From contig CM049312.1 in assembly GCA_026874595.1 (NCBI GenBank), positions 70,150,929-70,214,928 on the forward strand: a DNA stretch of 64,000 bases. The letters run 5' to 3'. This stretch comes from Sipunculus nudus (lineage: Eukaryota > Annelida > Sipuncula > Golfingiida > Sipunculidae). The translations under genes and the position numbers were made by a program. The notes below the pieces were generated by a model that did no database searches, was not told the DNA's origin, and saw only the letters and a program-made list of their open reading frames with translations. Each line of letters starts with the position of its first letter. The first letter of the stretch is position 1. Positions 24,501-38,500 of this stretch are shown here, one piece after another.

Positions 24501-27500
24501 CAAGATCTATGGACATGAACAATTTCAGCCAAATTCACTGAATCAATCACTAAGACTAACAGATGGCAAAAATGGATGGATGCCATGAGAAAATGATTTT
24601 AAGTGGCACCACTAGTCTCATGTATAAAATGGAGGTATCCCAGGACTATGTACATGCACAATATCAGCCCAATACATCGAACAACCCCTGGGATATGGCT
24701 TGTTATCACTAAGACACCAAGATTTATACTGCACAAGAAGGATTGCAGGTGGAACCACTAGTCTTTGTAAAGCATCAGTTCACATGTGACCCAAAAATTA
24801 TGCCCAGTTTCTGAAAGATCGATCCACGGGTCTCTCCAGAAACAAATGCAGTGGCAGAGATGGAACCCGCATGAAAACAGTTTCCACAAAACTTTTTTAC
24901 AATTACAAATTACTTTGAATGGAGGGATATCATTTATAGCCCCTACACCTGTATCCCTGGAGGATCTGAGTAAAGGACCACTCACCTGCATACCAGGAGA
25001 GATATGATTAACAGCCCACTCCCCTGTATACTTTAATAATATGATTAATGGCCCACTTGAATGTATACCTTAGGGATATGATTAACAGCCCACATACCTG
25101 TAAACCTGAATGATAAGATACACAGCCCACTCACCTGTATCCCTCGAAGGATTTGATTAAGTCCACTCACCTGTATACCTGGAGGGATGTGGTATACCAC
25201 CATCAGTGTACCACATGTGTATCCTGGTAACGGATTGGGTAACGCCAGAACCTCCATCTGACCCGGGGGGCAGTTACCAAACTTCACTCCGTAAGTCTCT
25301 TTACAGGTGGGACACTGTAAACTGCCGTCCTACAAGAAATGAACATGTGATACATTCTAGTTTATATATTTGTGTGTGTTTCTATCATGTGTAAAATGAG
25401 TTAGTTAGAAACAAAGGGCGCAGTAAAACAAGGGACCCATGGGTCACGGCGCTCAGCTGTTATATAGGATAAAAAATAGATTTGGGAAACAGGCATATGC
25501 TGGTTTTGTGTGGTAATAAATATAAGCTTTATTATGAGTTGTTGGTGTTTAGCTTATGTATGATTTTGATAGTATTTTTGGAGACAGGGAAGAGGATTGA
25601 TTTCATTTATTTTATTAACAAATGGAGTGCTATTGTCACACAGATTTTGACTTGGCCATATAACTTATAAGCAGTTTATAATAAAAGAGTTTAACTATTT
25701 ATTAAAATTTAATAACAAATATTGTGCCAATATAATTTTTATTAAAAATAATAAGACAATCATATGATTTTTTTAATAAAATCTAACTGAACTAATTATT
25801 AAAATAATATTATAGAATATATGCATTCATGAATACATTTTGAAAGTATTTGCACTGGTATTCAAATACTTTCATTTTTACCTGAATTCCCATTCTTATG
25901 CAAGAAATTTTATAATGGAGTACATATTCATATTCATATTCATATACATTTGCAAAGTATTTGCACCATGTCTGGTATTTATTCAGTTTTAGCCAAACAA
26001 TGATGTTGAGAATCCAGAATATAAACAAAGGACCCATGGGTCACGACAAAAGTTTGAAATTTTTGCAAATGCAAAATATGAAAAATATTCTATTGTAATG
26101 TTTTATATTTATATAAGCATATGAGAAGCTAAGAGGAAAGGGCCCTCCTACTTGGTTATAGTAAAGTTCTCAATATATGATTGCAAACTAATACTCTGAC
26201 AAGACTGTCATGAAGAAAAACAGTAAAAAATTGAGATACTGTGATGCATATGAAAAATTTACAGATGGACAGGCAAGTGGACAGAATGGACTAATACCTT
26301 CATTTCACTTTCAAAGGAATAATGCATTTAAGTTTATATATAAGCCTATTTTTTTAGCATATCCACTTTTTTCATTAATAGTTTTTATCTGATTCATTTT
26401 TTTTATTTACAAGTGTTATAAATTTGTAATATAAAAGTGAAAATATAAGTTAAAATATTAGAATTCTAAGTTGCAATCATTATATACCCAGATTGTAGCT
26501 CACATTGGGTCATATTATGCATACACATATATTTTATTATTTTTAAATCAAATGTTTAAACTGAATGTAAAAGAAAATAATGCCACAACATGGCATCTAC
26601 AAAATTATTCCTTGAATTCCTATTAAAAAGTTTTGCACATTGGAGTTTTCAGGACAAGCTTTATTTTATTCACCGAAATAAAATAAAAGATTCAGTAAAT
26701 TTGATAAAATAAAAACATCTTTTCAAATAAAGTATACACACTGTTGGTTGAATGAGGGACAAACAATATCATTATGCTAATTACAATCTCAGCTATAATT
26801 AATAACTGTAATTAATAGTCAATTTCACACCTGGTGAAGTTTTACTCTTCTGAAGTAAAGCATTGCTTATCTGATGAACATCCATACTTTCATAGCAATA
26901 CATCACTTTGTGGACACAATTAAATGTGCACTTTAATCATTGTAACCCTGGTGGTACAATACAAAATCTAAAATGTAGCATGTCCAAGAATAAAATAAAA
27001 TACAGAAAATTATAACATTCATCTAGTTTATGCACCAGCTGGGGGGGGGGGGGGTTGAGTGCAGGGCAGAGGAGAAGCCTGCTAGTAGTGGCCAAGCTGG
27101 GTCAAGGCAAGCTGCCTGGGGTGGGTTACATAATGCAAGTGAAGGCTGTACTACTAGGTGGGCCAGATATAAACAACACTTGACATGGTGTATGAAAACT
27201 TGAATAAAAGCTACTCTTTTCAAACAATTTCTTTGAAATTTCAGATTTTAAAAGATTAAATCCTTATGTATATATGCTGTGAAAATTAAATCAACAGTGC
27301 TTACAGGGAAAAAATGTGCCACTGCCAAAGTTGGACAAAATTTAAGGTATTAATTTTATATTTATGCTAATAACTTGAAAAATTTGCAAAATTCAGATCT
27401 AATTTTGGGCAAACAATTGAATCTTGATTAAATAAAGTTATATTCCTGAAAAAAAGTCTTCAGCTTCAGCAATTCTCATGTTAAGTGAGCAAATATATTT

Positions 27501-30500
27501 CCTGATTTTTAATAAAATGCATTATATTTGGGCCTATAACTTCAAAATAATACCCAATACTGACTTAATTTTTGGTATGTGCACAGAAAATGTATGGAAG
27601 AATATGAATACTAAATATGATCAAAAACAGATCAGTGGTTTTGATATTAGGCAGACTTGAAGTGTAACAATTGCTTTTTTATGGAAGACGGAGGTTTTTC
27701 CTTAATATCTCGAAGGAACAAAGTTCTAATGACCCAATTTTCGGTATGGTAGGAGATTTTGAGGACATCTAATGGTATGCAGAATTTTGGATTCGTAGGT
27801 CCAACGGTTTTAAAACGTGCCCTGTTAACGGACGGACGGACGACGGACAAAGGACCATGACTATAGCTCAGATGACTTATAGTCAGCTGAGCTAAAAATA
27901 TTATGGCGAAAAATAATTTCTTGGGAGAGAGGCAACAAAATATTTCTTATAATGCTGAAATAATTTTTTCTTATGATAATAAATATATCTTGAAAATCTA
28001 GATATATATTTTTACCTTAAGCAAGTTGCCTATCAATCAAGAAAAAAATATCTTGTGGATTTTCTTGTCAACAGAAAACTTCCTTTGGATAAAAATATAA
28101 TCTTAGCAAGAAAATTATTTTGAGCAGTGTGACCCATGAGTCATGATGCTCAGCTGCTGAGCACAAGTGGCTCACTGAATCAAGGTCTGTGAAAGCATAG
28201 CCCCACGGACTTGGTGGTATGAGATGTGTCAATGAACCATCAAAATCACAGAAAATGTGGAAAAAGTCATACTCCTCTCAGTTTTACCTGCTACATGGAT
28301 TAACAGCCAAATTGGCTACAAGTATAACTGGAACACCATCTGACTTACTTTAGTACCACTCTCATACATGGCTGCGATACAAGCTCTGTGGTACATGTGC
28401 TGACATTTATCTAACTTATACACATGTTTCCCATCCTCAAGCTCATCATCCCCGTCACAGTAACCAGATGGGTCACTCAGTAGCTCACAGCAGATACAAC
28501 AGTCCTGTAAAGAAATTGGTATTATTACCAGGACCACTGTGATACATAGCTGCATTGCCATATATTGTATAGGTATCATCAGATTTTCATGTATTGATAC
28601 ACTGATGATCTGATCATGTGACAGAAAAAGAAAATATTACATTTAACTGGGCATGTAACATTGCATTATTGGCATCTGCCTGGCTAATACCATATTATCA
28701 AACTAAAACTCGAAAAGCACTCAAGAGAGCTAAGACATCCTCCTAGGCACCTCATTACCACTAAATGGTGTTGTCAGAAATGCAGCATTTTTCTTCAGAA
28801 ATCCCTGAATCACCCCTAAAATTTAATCAATTGTTTCTTGTAACACTGCCAAGCGATCCTAAAAATTTCATCAAAATCTGTTTTTAACTTTTTGAGGAGT
28901 GTTGCTAACAGTCAAACAAACAAATGTGTGCAAAACATAACCCCTATCCCTTGGTGGAGGGAGTAAGAGATTCCTCCAATGTCTTCTTCAATTATTCAGG
29001 AATGGTATGAGAAGTGGCATTGTTAACACTGAATTATAACCATGATTCAGAAATAAACAGCGTCTGCTAATTTTGAATAAACTAGGGAGAAGACCCACTT
29101 AGAACGTTAATAAACCTTATACATACCACTGTATGTGAATGAAGTAATGGAAATTTTATTTTTTCAACCTTGTTATGGCCTCATTATGAATCATAGGTCA
29201 TGTTACCGGCCAATCAGGGCCCTGCCTATGTAAAAAGTCAGATGTCTGGGACAAGATTCCACAAACTGTTTGATTTGCGCAGTATCTAGAGACTAGTTTC
29301 CACAAAACTGTTTAATGTTATTTGCATTCTGTTGAATTTCCAAACAAAAGGATAAATTTATGTTGAAAATAAAACTTATAAAATTGGCATCAAAATTTCA
29401 ACCTGGACTTTCATAACCCAAATGTAAAACATACTATGAATGTGCAAAGAACTTAAAACAGAAAGGACCTTTTTTTTAATCACACCATTCAAGGCCCTAT
29501 CATGAGAGAGAGGGGACATATACTGACCTCTGCTGGAGGGTCTGTGACCTCTGATGTATATTTCTGTAGTGTCTGCTGTAGATCCTGCTCTGGGGTGACC
29601 TCCCCAAGAACCACTGAAACACAGGAAAAAACCATGTGTATATACATGAACACAGACATGTATGAATAGCCATGCTTGTTCCTTATAAAGAGATAGAACA
29701 TGAATACTGAGAAAATTTGCATCAGTCCTAATGGTAATTGAACCCATGACCTTCTAGTTGCAAATGACCGGCAATCCAAAGGTCATGGGTTTGATTACCA
29801 TACGGAGTGACCAGACTTTTCTGTGTATTCAAGTTCTATCTATCTATATACATGAATGAATAACATGCAAGACAAGAGACCCAGGGGTATAATGGTCACT
29901 CTGGTTCAAACTGTGCATGATAGGCTTCAACCATGGAGAAAGGTCAACATAGGTGGTGCCACCTACAGCTCAATTACACATAGAGTCACATGATCAATAT
30001 TCCTGTGAAATTAGATGGTCATGCGTGCAACCATTGTGGATGTATTTGGTAACTGACATTACATCATGCATGCAAATATACCAAGTTGTAAAATAATAGA
30101 ACTGTTCACTATTATATGACAGCTAAAATGTTAATTTTTCTTGACATATCTACAGAAATGTGCAAAATACCATTTCAGCTCACAAAAAGTTAGTCAACAC
30201 AGGTGGCACTACCTGAAGGTCAAATCAAACGGTAGTCATATGATCAATATTTTGTGCTAATAATTAAAATTGTTCTTGAGATCTTTTTATAACAAACATT
30301 ACATCATGTATGCATGCAAACACTTCAAATGGACATATTTTGTCACTGTTCAGATTTGAAGTTCCATACAAGTGCTGAGTTGATAATAATTTGATTCAAT
30401 TGATACTCATTTGATTCCTCTTTCAGAAAAGAGATGATAACTATGACATGAAAGCTGAAAAGTTAATGTCTGATTTTATCTACAAAATGTAGAAAAAGAC

Positions 30501-33365
30501 GGAAGTAGGTCTACCCAGGCTGTGCAACCTGCATTTCAAAACCAAACACCAGTCATATGATATTCCCTGTGAAGTTGGGTGCTGATGGCTTCAAACGTTA
30601 AGTAAATATCAGACATTATAGTATGTATGCAAAAAAATCAAATTCTAAAATTTTGTGATTGACCAAATTTTACCATTTTGAAAAAAAAAACTCAACGCAT
30701 CCTCCTTTTATTTCCCTTCCTGTAATGAATTGTTAACTACAATTTGAAAATGAAATTGTTTTTGCTAATGGCAATTTGAAATAACAAGCAAATTTGTGGA
30801 ATTTATGTCCTTGCTTCCACCCTTTGTTGTTATAGCTTCCTGTGATCTCATATTTTAGTTTTTTATTTTCCCCTAAAGATATCTTAACATGTCATAATTT
30901 AAGTTGTGAATTGGGAACAGAAGGGAAAATTTTTGTTTGTTTTGGAGCTGGTGATAATAAATTTTCAGACAGAAACTCCAAAACCAATCCCAACCAAGGT
31001 ATGCATTAGAGCAATCACCAAAATTTGAATGAAATCAGATAATATTTAGGAAAGTTATGCATGGAAACGAAAACCTGATGGACGGACAGACAGACAAACA
31101 CAAATCAATGTCCCTGTTCCGAGGAAGTGGGGGACAATAACTCACAAACATTCTCATCTGCAGACATTCTTGACCTTTTCCTTGGATGTTTGGATGACCT
31201 TGGCCTTGACTTGTGACTCGAGAAAGACGGTTTTGAACTGTACGAGGATCCTGTAATATAATGGTGGTAGAGGTCATAAAGGGTATTTTGTAATTTCAGA
31301 TAGAGGAGTTATTTTTTGGGGCAAGGATTAGCTATTGAAATAAGCTCATAAAAGTACAATATTACATTATAGGAAAATATTTAAGCTACTAAATACTTAG
31401 CATCATATACTGTGATCTGTACTTGAGGAGTTGAAGCAACTCAAGAATCAACACTGCTCCCATGAATCAGGACTCTTACATACCAGATGACGTTGAACTG
31501 ACTGAACAATATATATGTCAAGGCCCAAATCGCGATCTGGACGGATCTTAGATCTGTCCAGCCCCAATTGCGATCGTAGTTCAGGCCGGCCCAAACTGTG
31601 ATCACAATTCAGGCTGGCCAGATCTTAGATCTGTCCAGCCCAGATTGCGATCGCAGTTTAGTCCAGCCAGATTGCGATCCTGTCTTTCTTGCTTCAGGAT
31701 CGCAATCTGGGCTGGACAGATCTAAGATCTGTCCAGCCTAGATTACAATCCTAAACTTGACCAGCCCATATTGCGATCCATGCTTTTACTATCACAGGAG
31801 TGAAACATTGGATGTTTTACCAACTTATTTGATATTGCATGGTACCATTTCCCCATAATAAATACATTTATAATACGAAAAGGCACTTTCCACTCCTTCC
31901 TATCACAGGACTGAAATATGGGATGTTTCACCAACTTATTTAGTTTTGCATGGTACCATTTCACCATATTAAATACAATTATAGGCCTAATACAAATAGG
32001 TTCATGCAAAAAATGCTGCTTGTTGAAAAAGGTAAAAAAAAAAAAAAACAAACATTTTAGGCAGTTGCTAAAATGCAAAGCCCATGTAAGTCATCATGCA
32101 ATCCCAAGTAATTATTTTGAAATTAACCTTGAGGCTATCATCTAAATATTATACTTTCATCCATCATGTATCTTTTAAAAATTCAATATTTTTTATAAAC
32201 CTTAATAGTATGTATTATATATATTTGTTACCAGTAGTTGTTCTGCTTGACTCATTGGATTTGGTCTGATTAGTTAGTTACCTATTCATGGTGCCTGGAA
32301 TCCTGTGATCTTTCCTATTGCTTAAATAAACTGACTGATATGATTCATAACTATAGCAATCTATATTAAAATATAAATTGTTGTGTTCTTTGATTCATGT
32401 TTTTATAATACCTTTCACAAAATTTGTCTACTATAAACATGAAAAACATAATAAGTGCATAACCATGTAATTTAATGAGTGCTGTTGATAATATACAAAC
32501 AGTTGGTTACATGCAACAAAGTGGCCAAATTTTGTAACGTACTCTTGAAGGGTTATAGGCCATTTCATGATCTTTAATGACAGAAGTGATATTTCAAACT
32601 CAAATCATTGAGATACTGTTTGATACCTTATATACCACTTTGTTTAGTGCAACCCCTTGTAACATGAATAAACAGTATTTCAGATCCACTCTTACTTCTA
32701 TAGGTCTGGCAATTGCACAGCATTTTTATGCTACTTTTATTATGCCCTTATTGAAAATGCTTCAAAAATAAGTTCTTTTTCTTGAGATGTTTGTTTTCAC
32801 ATACCTTGAAAGAAGTAGACTCACAGTGTTAATTTTTTAAAACATAAAATTTTAGCAGAGAAACATGTAAAGAGATCCATATTGTTTATTGCTGCCCTTG
32901 TAGACTTCCAAAGGGGAAAAGTGTGTTGATGGAGCACACTTCAAGCACTGGTGCAACCGCAATTTTCAAGGCTGAACAGATTGATGCCAACCCACTACTA
33001 TAAACTGCCTTTGTGTAGTATAATTGTATTTATTATGGGTAAATGGAACCATGCAATATTAAATGAGTTGGTAAAACATTCAATGTTTCACTCCTGTGAT
33101 AGTAAAAGCATGGATCGCAATATGGGCTGGTCAAGTTTAGGATTGCAATCTCGGCTGGACAGATCTCAGATCCAGATTGCGATCCTGAAGCAAAAAAGAC
33201 AGGATCGCAATCTGGCTGGACTAAACTGCGATCGCAATCTGGACTAGACAGATCTAAGATCTGGCCAGCCTGGATTGTGATCGCAATTTGGGCCGGCCTG
33301 AACTGCGATCGCAATTTGGGCTGGACAGATCTAAGATCTGTCCAGATCGCAATCTGGGCCTTGAC

Positions 33366-33409
<44 letters not shown>

Positions 33410-33474
33410 AACACTGAAGAAAAACAACACTAAATTCTTTCACGGGCAACTCTACAATAGAGGGTAACTCTACC

Positions 33475-33512
<38 letters not shown>

Positions 33513-33599
33513 ATGTATGCATGTCAAGACCCAGATCCTGAGGCCTAAACCCTGATAATTAATTTTTTAGGAAAGAGAATGAGTTCCTGCCTGAATATG

Positions 33600-33654
<55 letters not shown>

Positions 33655-35495
33655 ATATAAACTATAAAATGTACAAATTGTATGTCTGTATGTATGTTAG
33701 TTATCACAACTAATCTAGGCAATCTCCATGACTGGTGTTCAAAAATGTCTACAGGTCTACAGTGGAAAGAGTAGAACCTAGAGAAAACCTCGGGCCTTCA
33801 ATGGGCATCTACAACCCACTCTCATAGTCATGTCAGAAATAAACCCTGGTTGGCCAGCAGGGAGCTCAAACATAATTTAAATTTTAATTATGAGATTTAT
33901 CTGAGAAAGAATTCTTAAAGCATATAATGCCAAAATTAACTTACCCATGCTACCACTGGCACTTGCGGAATTTGAACTTGTAAAGAAACAAAAACTATTC
34001 AAGATTGAAAATGACCAAGTTCGCTAAAAAAATAACAAAGTTATGTTTGACCATAAAAAGAACAAGGATCACTTATATAAATATTTAAAGTCCATATTAA
34101 CATATACATTTTGTGTATTCTGTCAAATCAGTTTTCTTAATACAGGGCTTCACTAGACAACAATATATAAACCCTTCATCAATCAAATATACAAATTGTT
34201 TGACGAAAATATGAATGCTTAAAGCTAGAATAAAAATACAAGTGAAAATTTTCTTCAAATTAAGGTTGACATTTGTTTTAACTCTTTCTTAATTCTGCCC
34301 GTGGATCAGATGCTTATGGCTAACTGAGTGTTACATTTAAAACATTATCTTTCTTATTTTTTTATTATTTTCATAACCAAATAGCTACAAAGACCTTATG
34401 ATAATATTACAGTTGAAATGATTTAAAAAAAAATACCTGCTTGGATGGACGGAATGGGTACTTGGACTGCTGGATGCTGATGCAGGTGCAGCACTGGTGG
34501 TGCCACCTTTCACCAAGCTTAGGAACTGTCGAGTCATGTGCTTCCTCCAGTGGCTGCCAGATCCTCGATTAGATGGAGCAGAGCTGGCCATAGCTGGCAT
34601 TGCGGCTGCCATGGCAACATGTCCATTCATCACAGGTACTGGTGCAGGCACTGCAGAAGCACCTGGCCTGCTGGGAGAAGTGACACTGGCACTATTAGAT
34701 GCACTGGGTGACCCTGTAAGGTCTGTTATCTCAATCTGAGTGTAAGATTTTGAATGCGTATACCTCCTCACTGTCCTTTTGGTTCTGGTATTATTGCGGA
34801 TTTGAGTCATGGAGGAAAAATCCACCGAATATGGCATTTTGAAGTGTGACTTGCTGAGGTCCACGACACTGTCTCCGCGAGTATATGCTTCTTCCAGGTG
34901 CTGAGACACACCAGTGGGATAAGGCAGCCAACCAGTGCCACTGTCATTGGCCCATTCCCAGGTAATCCCTTTTCCGAGTGGTGAATTCTCCCTGTACAAC
35001 TCCCGACGGATTGGTCTCAACATACCTTGTAACAAATGCACAGATGATTACACAGACATCTGGGCTGATTAGCTGAAGAATTCAAAATATTTCCAGTTGC
35101 TATCATTTCTCCATTATACACAGCTATTTCTAACAAATTTTCCAATGTTCTACCTTCAATAGTGCGAAAATACCTCCCTAGTTCATACAAAGTCATCTAC
35201 AATTACTGATCAATGTTTCATTATATATGAGCATCCTTTTAACTCCTTGAGCTATGGGTTTGGATTCTCATTTGAACAGACCTCAACCATACATATACTG
35301 TAGTTACCAAGGTTTGATATATGAAATAATATATCTAAGTATAGAACCAACCATCTTCTCTACCAAAATTTTGTGAGACCTACCTAAATACTAGGAGCTT
35401 TTTTTAGTGTACTGGCACTTATTTTAACCCTGTGGATAAATATATGTATGCATGTGTATTAATAAATATATATATATATATATATATATAGATAT

Positions 35496-35532
<37 letters not shown>

Positions 35533-38500
35533 CAGTGTTGCTCCTAGGCATGAAAAGCAAAGGGACACCGGGCCCCTTTATGTAATTTCTGGGGGACACG
35601 CCAAAATTAGGTGGGGACAATGTCTTCGAAGCAAAATATTATCTTTAAATATTCTATGTAATATGAATATAGTATGTTTTGGGCATTTGGAATGAATTAT
35701 AAATATTTGTAAAGGTTTGAATCGTAACATGTTTTACATGTCATCACTTTTAAGTCGCATAAAAACTGAATGCAATAGAATTCATGTGTCAGGATCAATA
35801 ATAACGGTACATTGATGTACAGATTGCAAACTGGTGACATGCAATCATGTTCGTTGCTAATTGAGGAATCACGCGACAACTGGTGCCATTCAAAGTGGCA
35901 AATCAATATCGAAACTCAATGTTGTGAACTCAATACAGATAAAGGATATACACATTCAGGCAAGGGTTTATTTACTGTCGATAAATTTGATAAGAAAAGG
36001 TTATTCAGAAAGTCGGCCGTGCTAGAGTAAGTTGCCGTGGTACGATGAGAGTCTGTTGAATTTAGCTGCCGGCGTCACCATATTACATAATTGTTTGTAT
36101 GAAAGTATGAAAGGAATAATCATCGAAATCACGGTTCCCACGACGTGTCATTTACACGTTGGTGGTGCCGTGCAACAATGTTTGGCCTACATGTCAGCCG
36201 GTAAAGTTTGCGTCCGGCGCTACATTATTAGGCCTATAATTCTAAGGCAAATATCAATAGACCTGAAACCACAATTTCTTTTAAAAAATAAAACATTCGA
36301 ACTATTTAAATCAGAAACTGAATCTTTCTGTCCGTATATACCCGGGTTAGCCTATATGTACGTAGCCGTGGAAACGATGTCAGCTTAACCGGGAAAATAT
36401 TCTGCCGGCGCGGCAGCAGCTTAAACTACTTGTTCAACCAGTAACAAACGATTAAATGGCCTTATTATTGGTCAGAGAAAATGAAAAACAACCCACAACG
36501 AAACAGTTGGGTTCTTCTAAGTTATGAAGTAATTCAGTCAGGAGAAACATCATCGAAGTATATTCCCGAGCTCGGGCTTCTTTATACATACCGGGAACAG
36601 AGAGATCATGTGTCATTGAGGCTTGAAAATTACGAGGAAGGTCCCATTCAAATCATAGTCATATGCCTATGATTCAAATTAAATGTTGGCTTGAAAATTA
36701 CGAGGAAGTTCCGATTCAAATCATAGTCATATGCCTATGATTCAAATTAAACGTTCAGTCCAGAATAGAAATATGCAAATTTAGAAAAAAGAGCGGCCGT
36801 CGATTGGCTTGTCTTCCGTGAAACGGTATCACGACAGGCATAGACCGGTAGTTTGAGATTGTGGGAGATCTGAACTGAGTTGCTTGGGGCGAAATAATTG
36901 TCTGAGCACTAGTAATCACGTCATCTGAGGCATTATAATGTAATTTATATGATCAACCTGGTGTAATTCTTAACTGTATACGCTGTTGAGAACTGCTTGA
37001 CATCATGAAATAAGAACATTTCGAAATGCCGGGGAGGCGCCTTTCCAATTTTGCTTCGCGGATTATCTTATAGGGAAATGTCGTAAAGATTGATTATGTC
37101 GGCCGTGGGCGAACTTTCTAAACTTCATTTAATAAATAAATATATATTTTTTCATATTAATTTATAAATGATTAAAATGCATCTTAATGTGAGATTATAT
37201 AGGCTAAACAACATCCGTCGAGCACTGGACGCTCGCTTGCCACTTTGTTTCGACCACAAGAACATCGATCTCTTCAGTGTATGTGCAACCCCTTCTTTTG
37301 TGTGGACCAACCCTGAGGCGATGCATTCTTGACATCGATGGTGTTATCATTCAATCAGTGTCACAGTATTTGTATCATGTAATCCCGCATATTTGGTTTT
37401 ATCAGAGATTCCTACCGGAGGATTCCTGCAATTCTTTCATATAACTATGTTCGTTTAAGGGTCACATTATTTAAACTTTTATGGGACGCATGTGAAAATA
37501 TTGCGTCCACATGGGCGCGCTTGCCTAGAAACAAAGGGACAAGGCCAAAAATATTGCCGCACTCTAGGAGCAACACTGTATATATATATATATATATATT
37601 AGTGGTATAACAATGCACTGAAGAATTGATGCACTGAGTTCCAAGCTCTCAATTAAATTCTAATTAACCTCTGAATAGATTCATTTAGATTATAATTTTT
37701 TCTGCATGTACCCTCCTGAAATTCTCTGTATGCTCTCAAACTTAATGGAGCAATCTGCGATGTCAAAGCTCTTAATCGCACATAGGCCCTAAATCTACTT
37801 TAAAATGATTGCTGGTGGGCAACTTCACTTGCAGAGAAATGTATTGCAGTGACAAAACAAGGGACCCATGGGTCACGGCGCTCAGCTGATCGTGATTGGA
37901 CTGTAAATGTTTCTCCACTGTGATACTATATCGAGTCGATAAAGCTTATGAATATCATGGACATGTTGGGCTATTATAAAGGAATGTAATGTAATATGTG
38001 AGTAAATGATAAATGAAATTACCTGACTGATGGATTAATAGAGTCAAATATAGTGGTTTATTTTTTTATTTATTTAGGAGGGGTTGAAAATTGTGATATA
38101 TTTGAGCAAATATGAATGCAATGACAGCAGTAATAAGCAGTAGTAGAATGATGATAAGGCTATTTGTTGAAGGATCTAAAGTGTATGGTAGTCTGCAAGC
38201 TTTCAATTTGACAGATATGATGTTATGATTAACAATGCTGATGAAGTGATTTATGAACACTTTTTCCATTAAGAAGTTTTATCTGAATCATTTTTTTTAT
38301 TAACAGGTTTTATAAATTTTAATTAAAAAAACTGAAAATATAAGTTAAAATATTAGAATTGTTGCAAAAGTTGCAATCATTATATATACAGAGTAAAAAA
38401 CTGAAACTATAAGTTAAAATATTAGAATTGTTGCAAAAGTTGCAATCATTATATATCCAGAGTGTAGCTCATATTGGGTCAAATTATGCATACACATATA

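Noticed and set aside
25045-25170. Extension of Deltex exon 7 through the minisatellite as the main coding form
   Set aside because: Family alignment requires GIQ to be followed by GQGHPHPG of the next exon, so the first donor (25171) is the normal one.
33033-33449. 138-aa minus-strand frame with an IY repeat
   Set aside because: Made from (TA)n and the inverted arm of the foldback element.
36032-36388. 118-aa open frame inside the hAT-like element
   Set aside because: No transposase or other motif seen; kept only as part of the mobile element.
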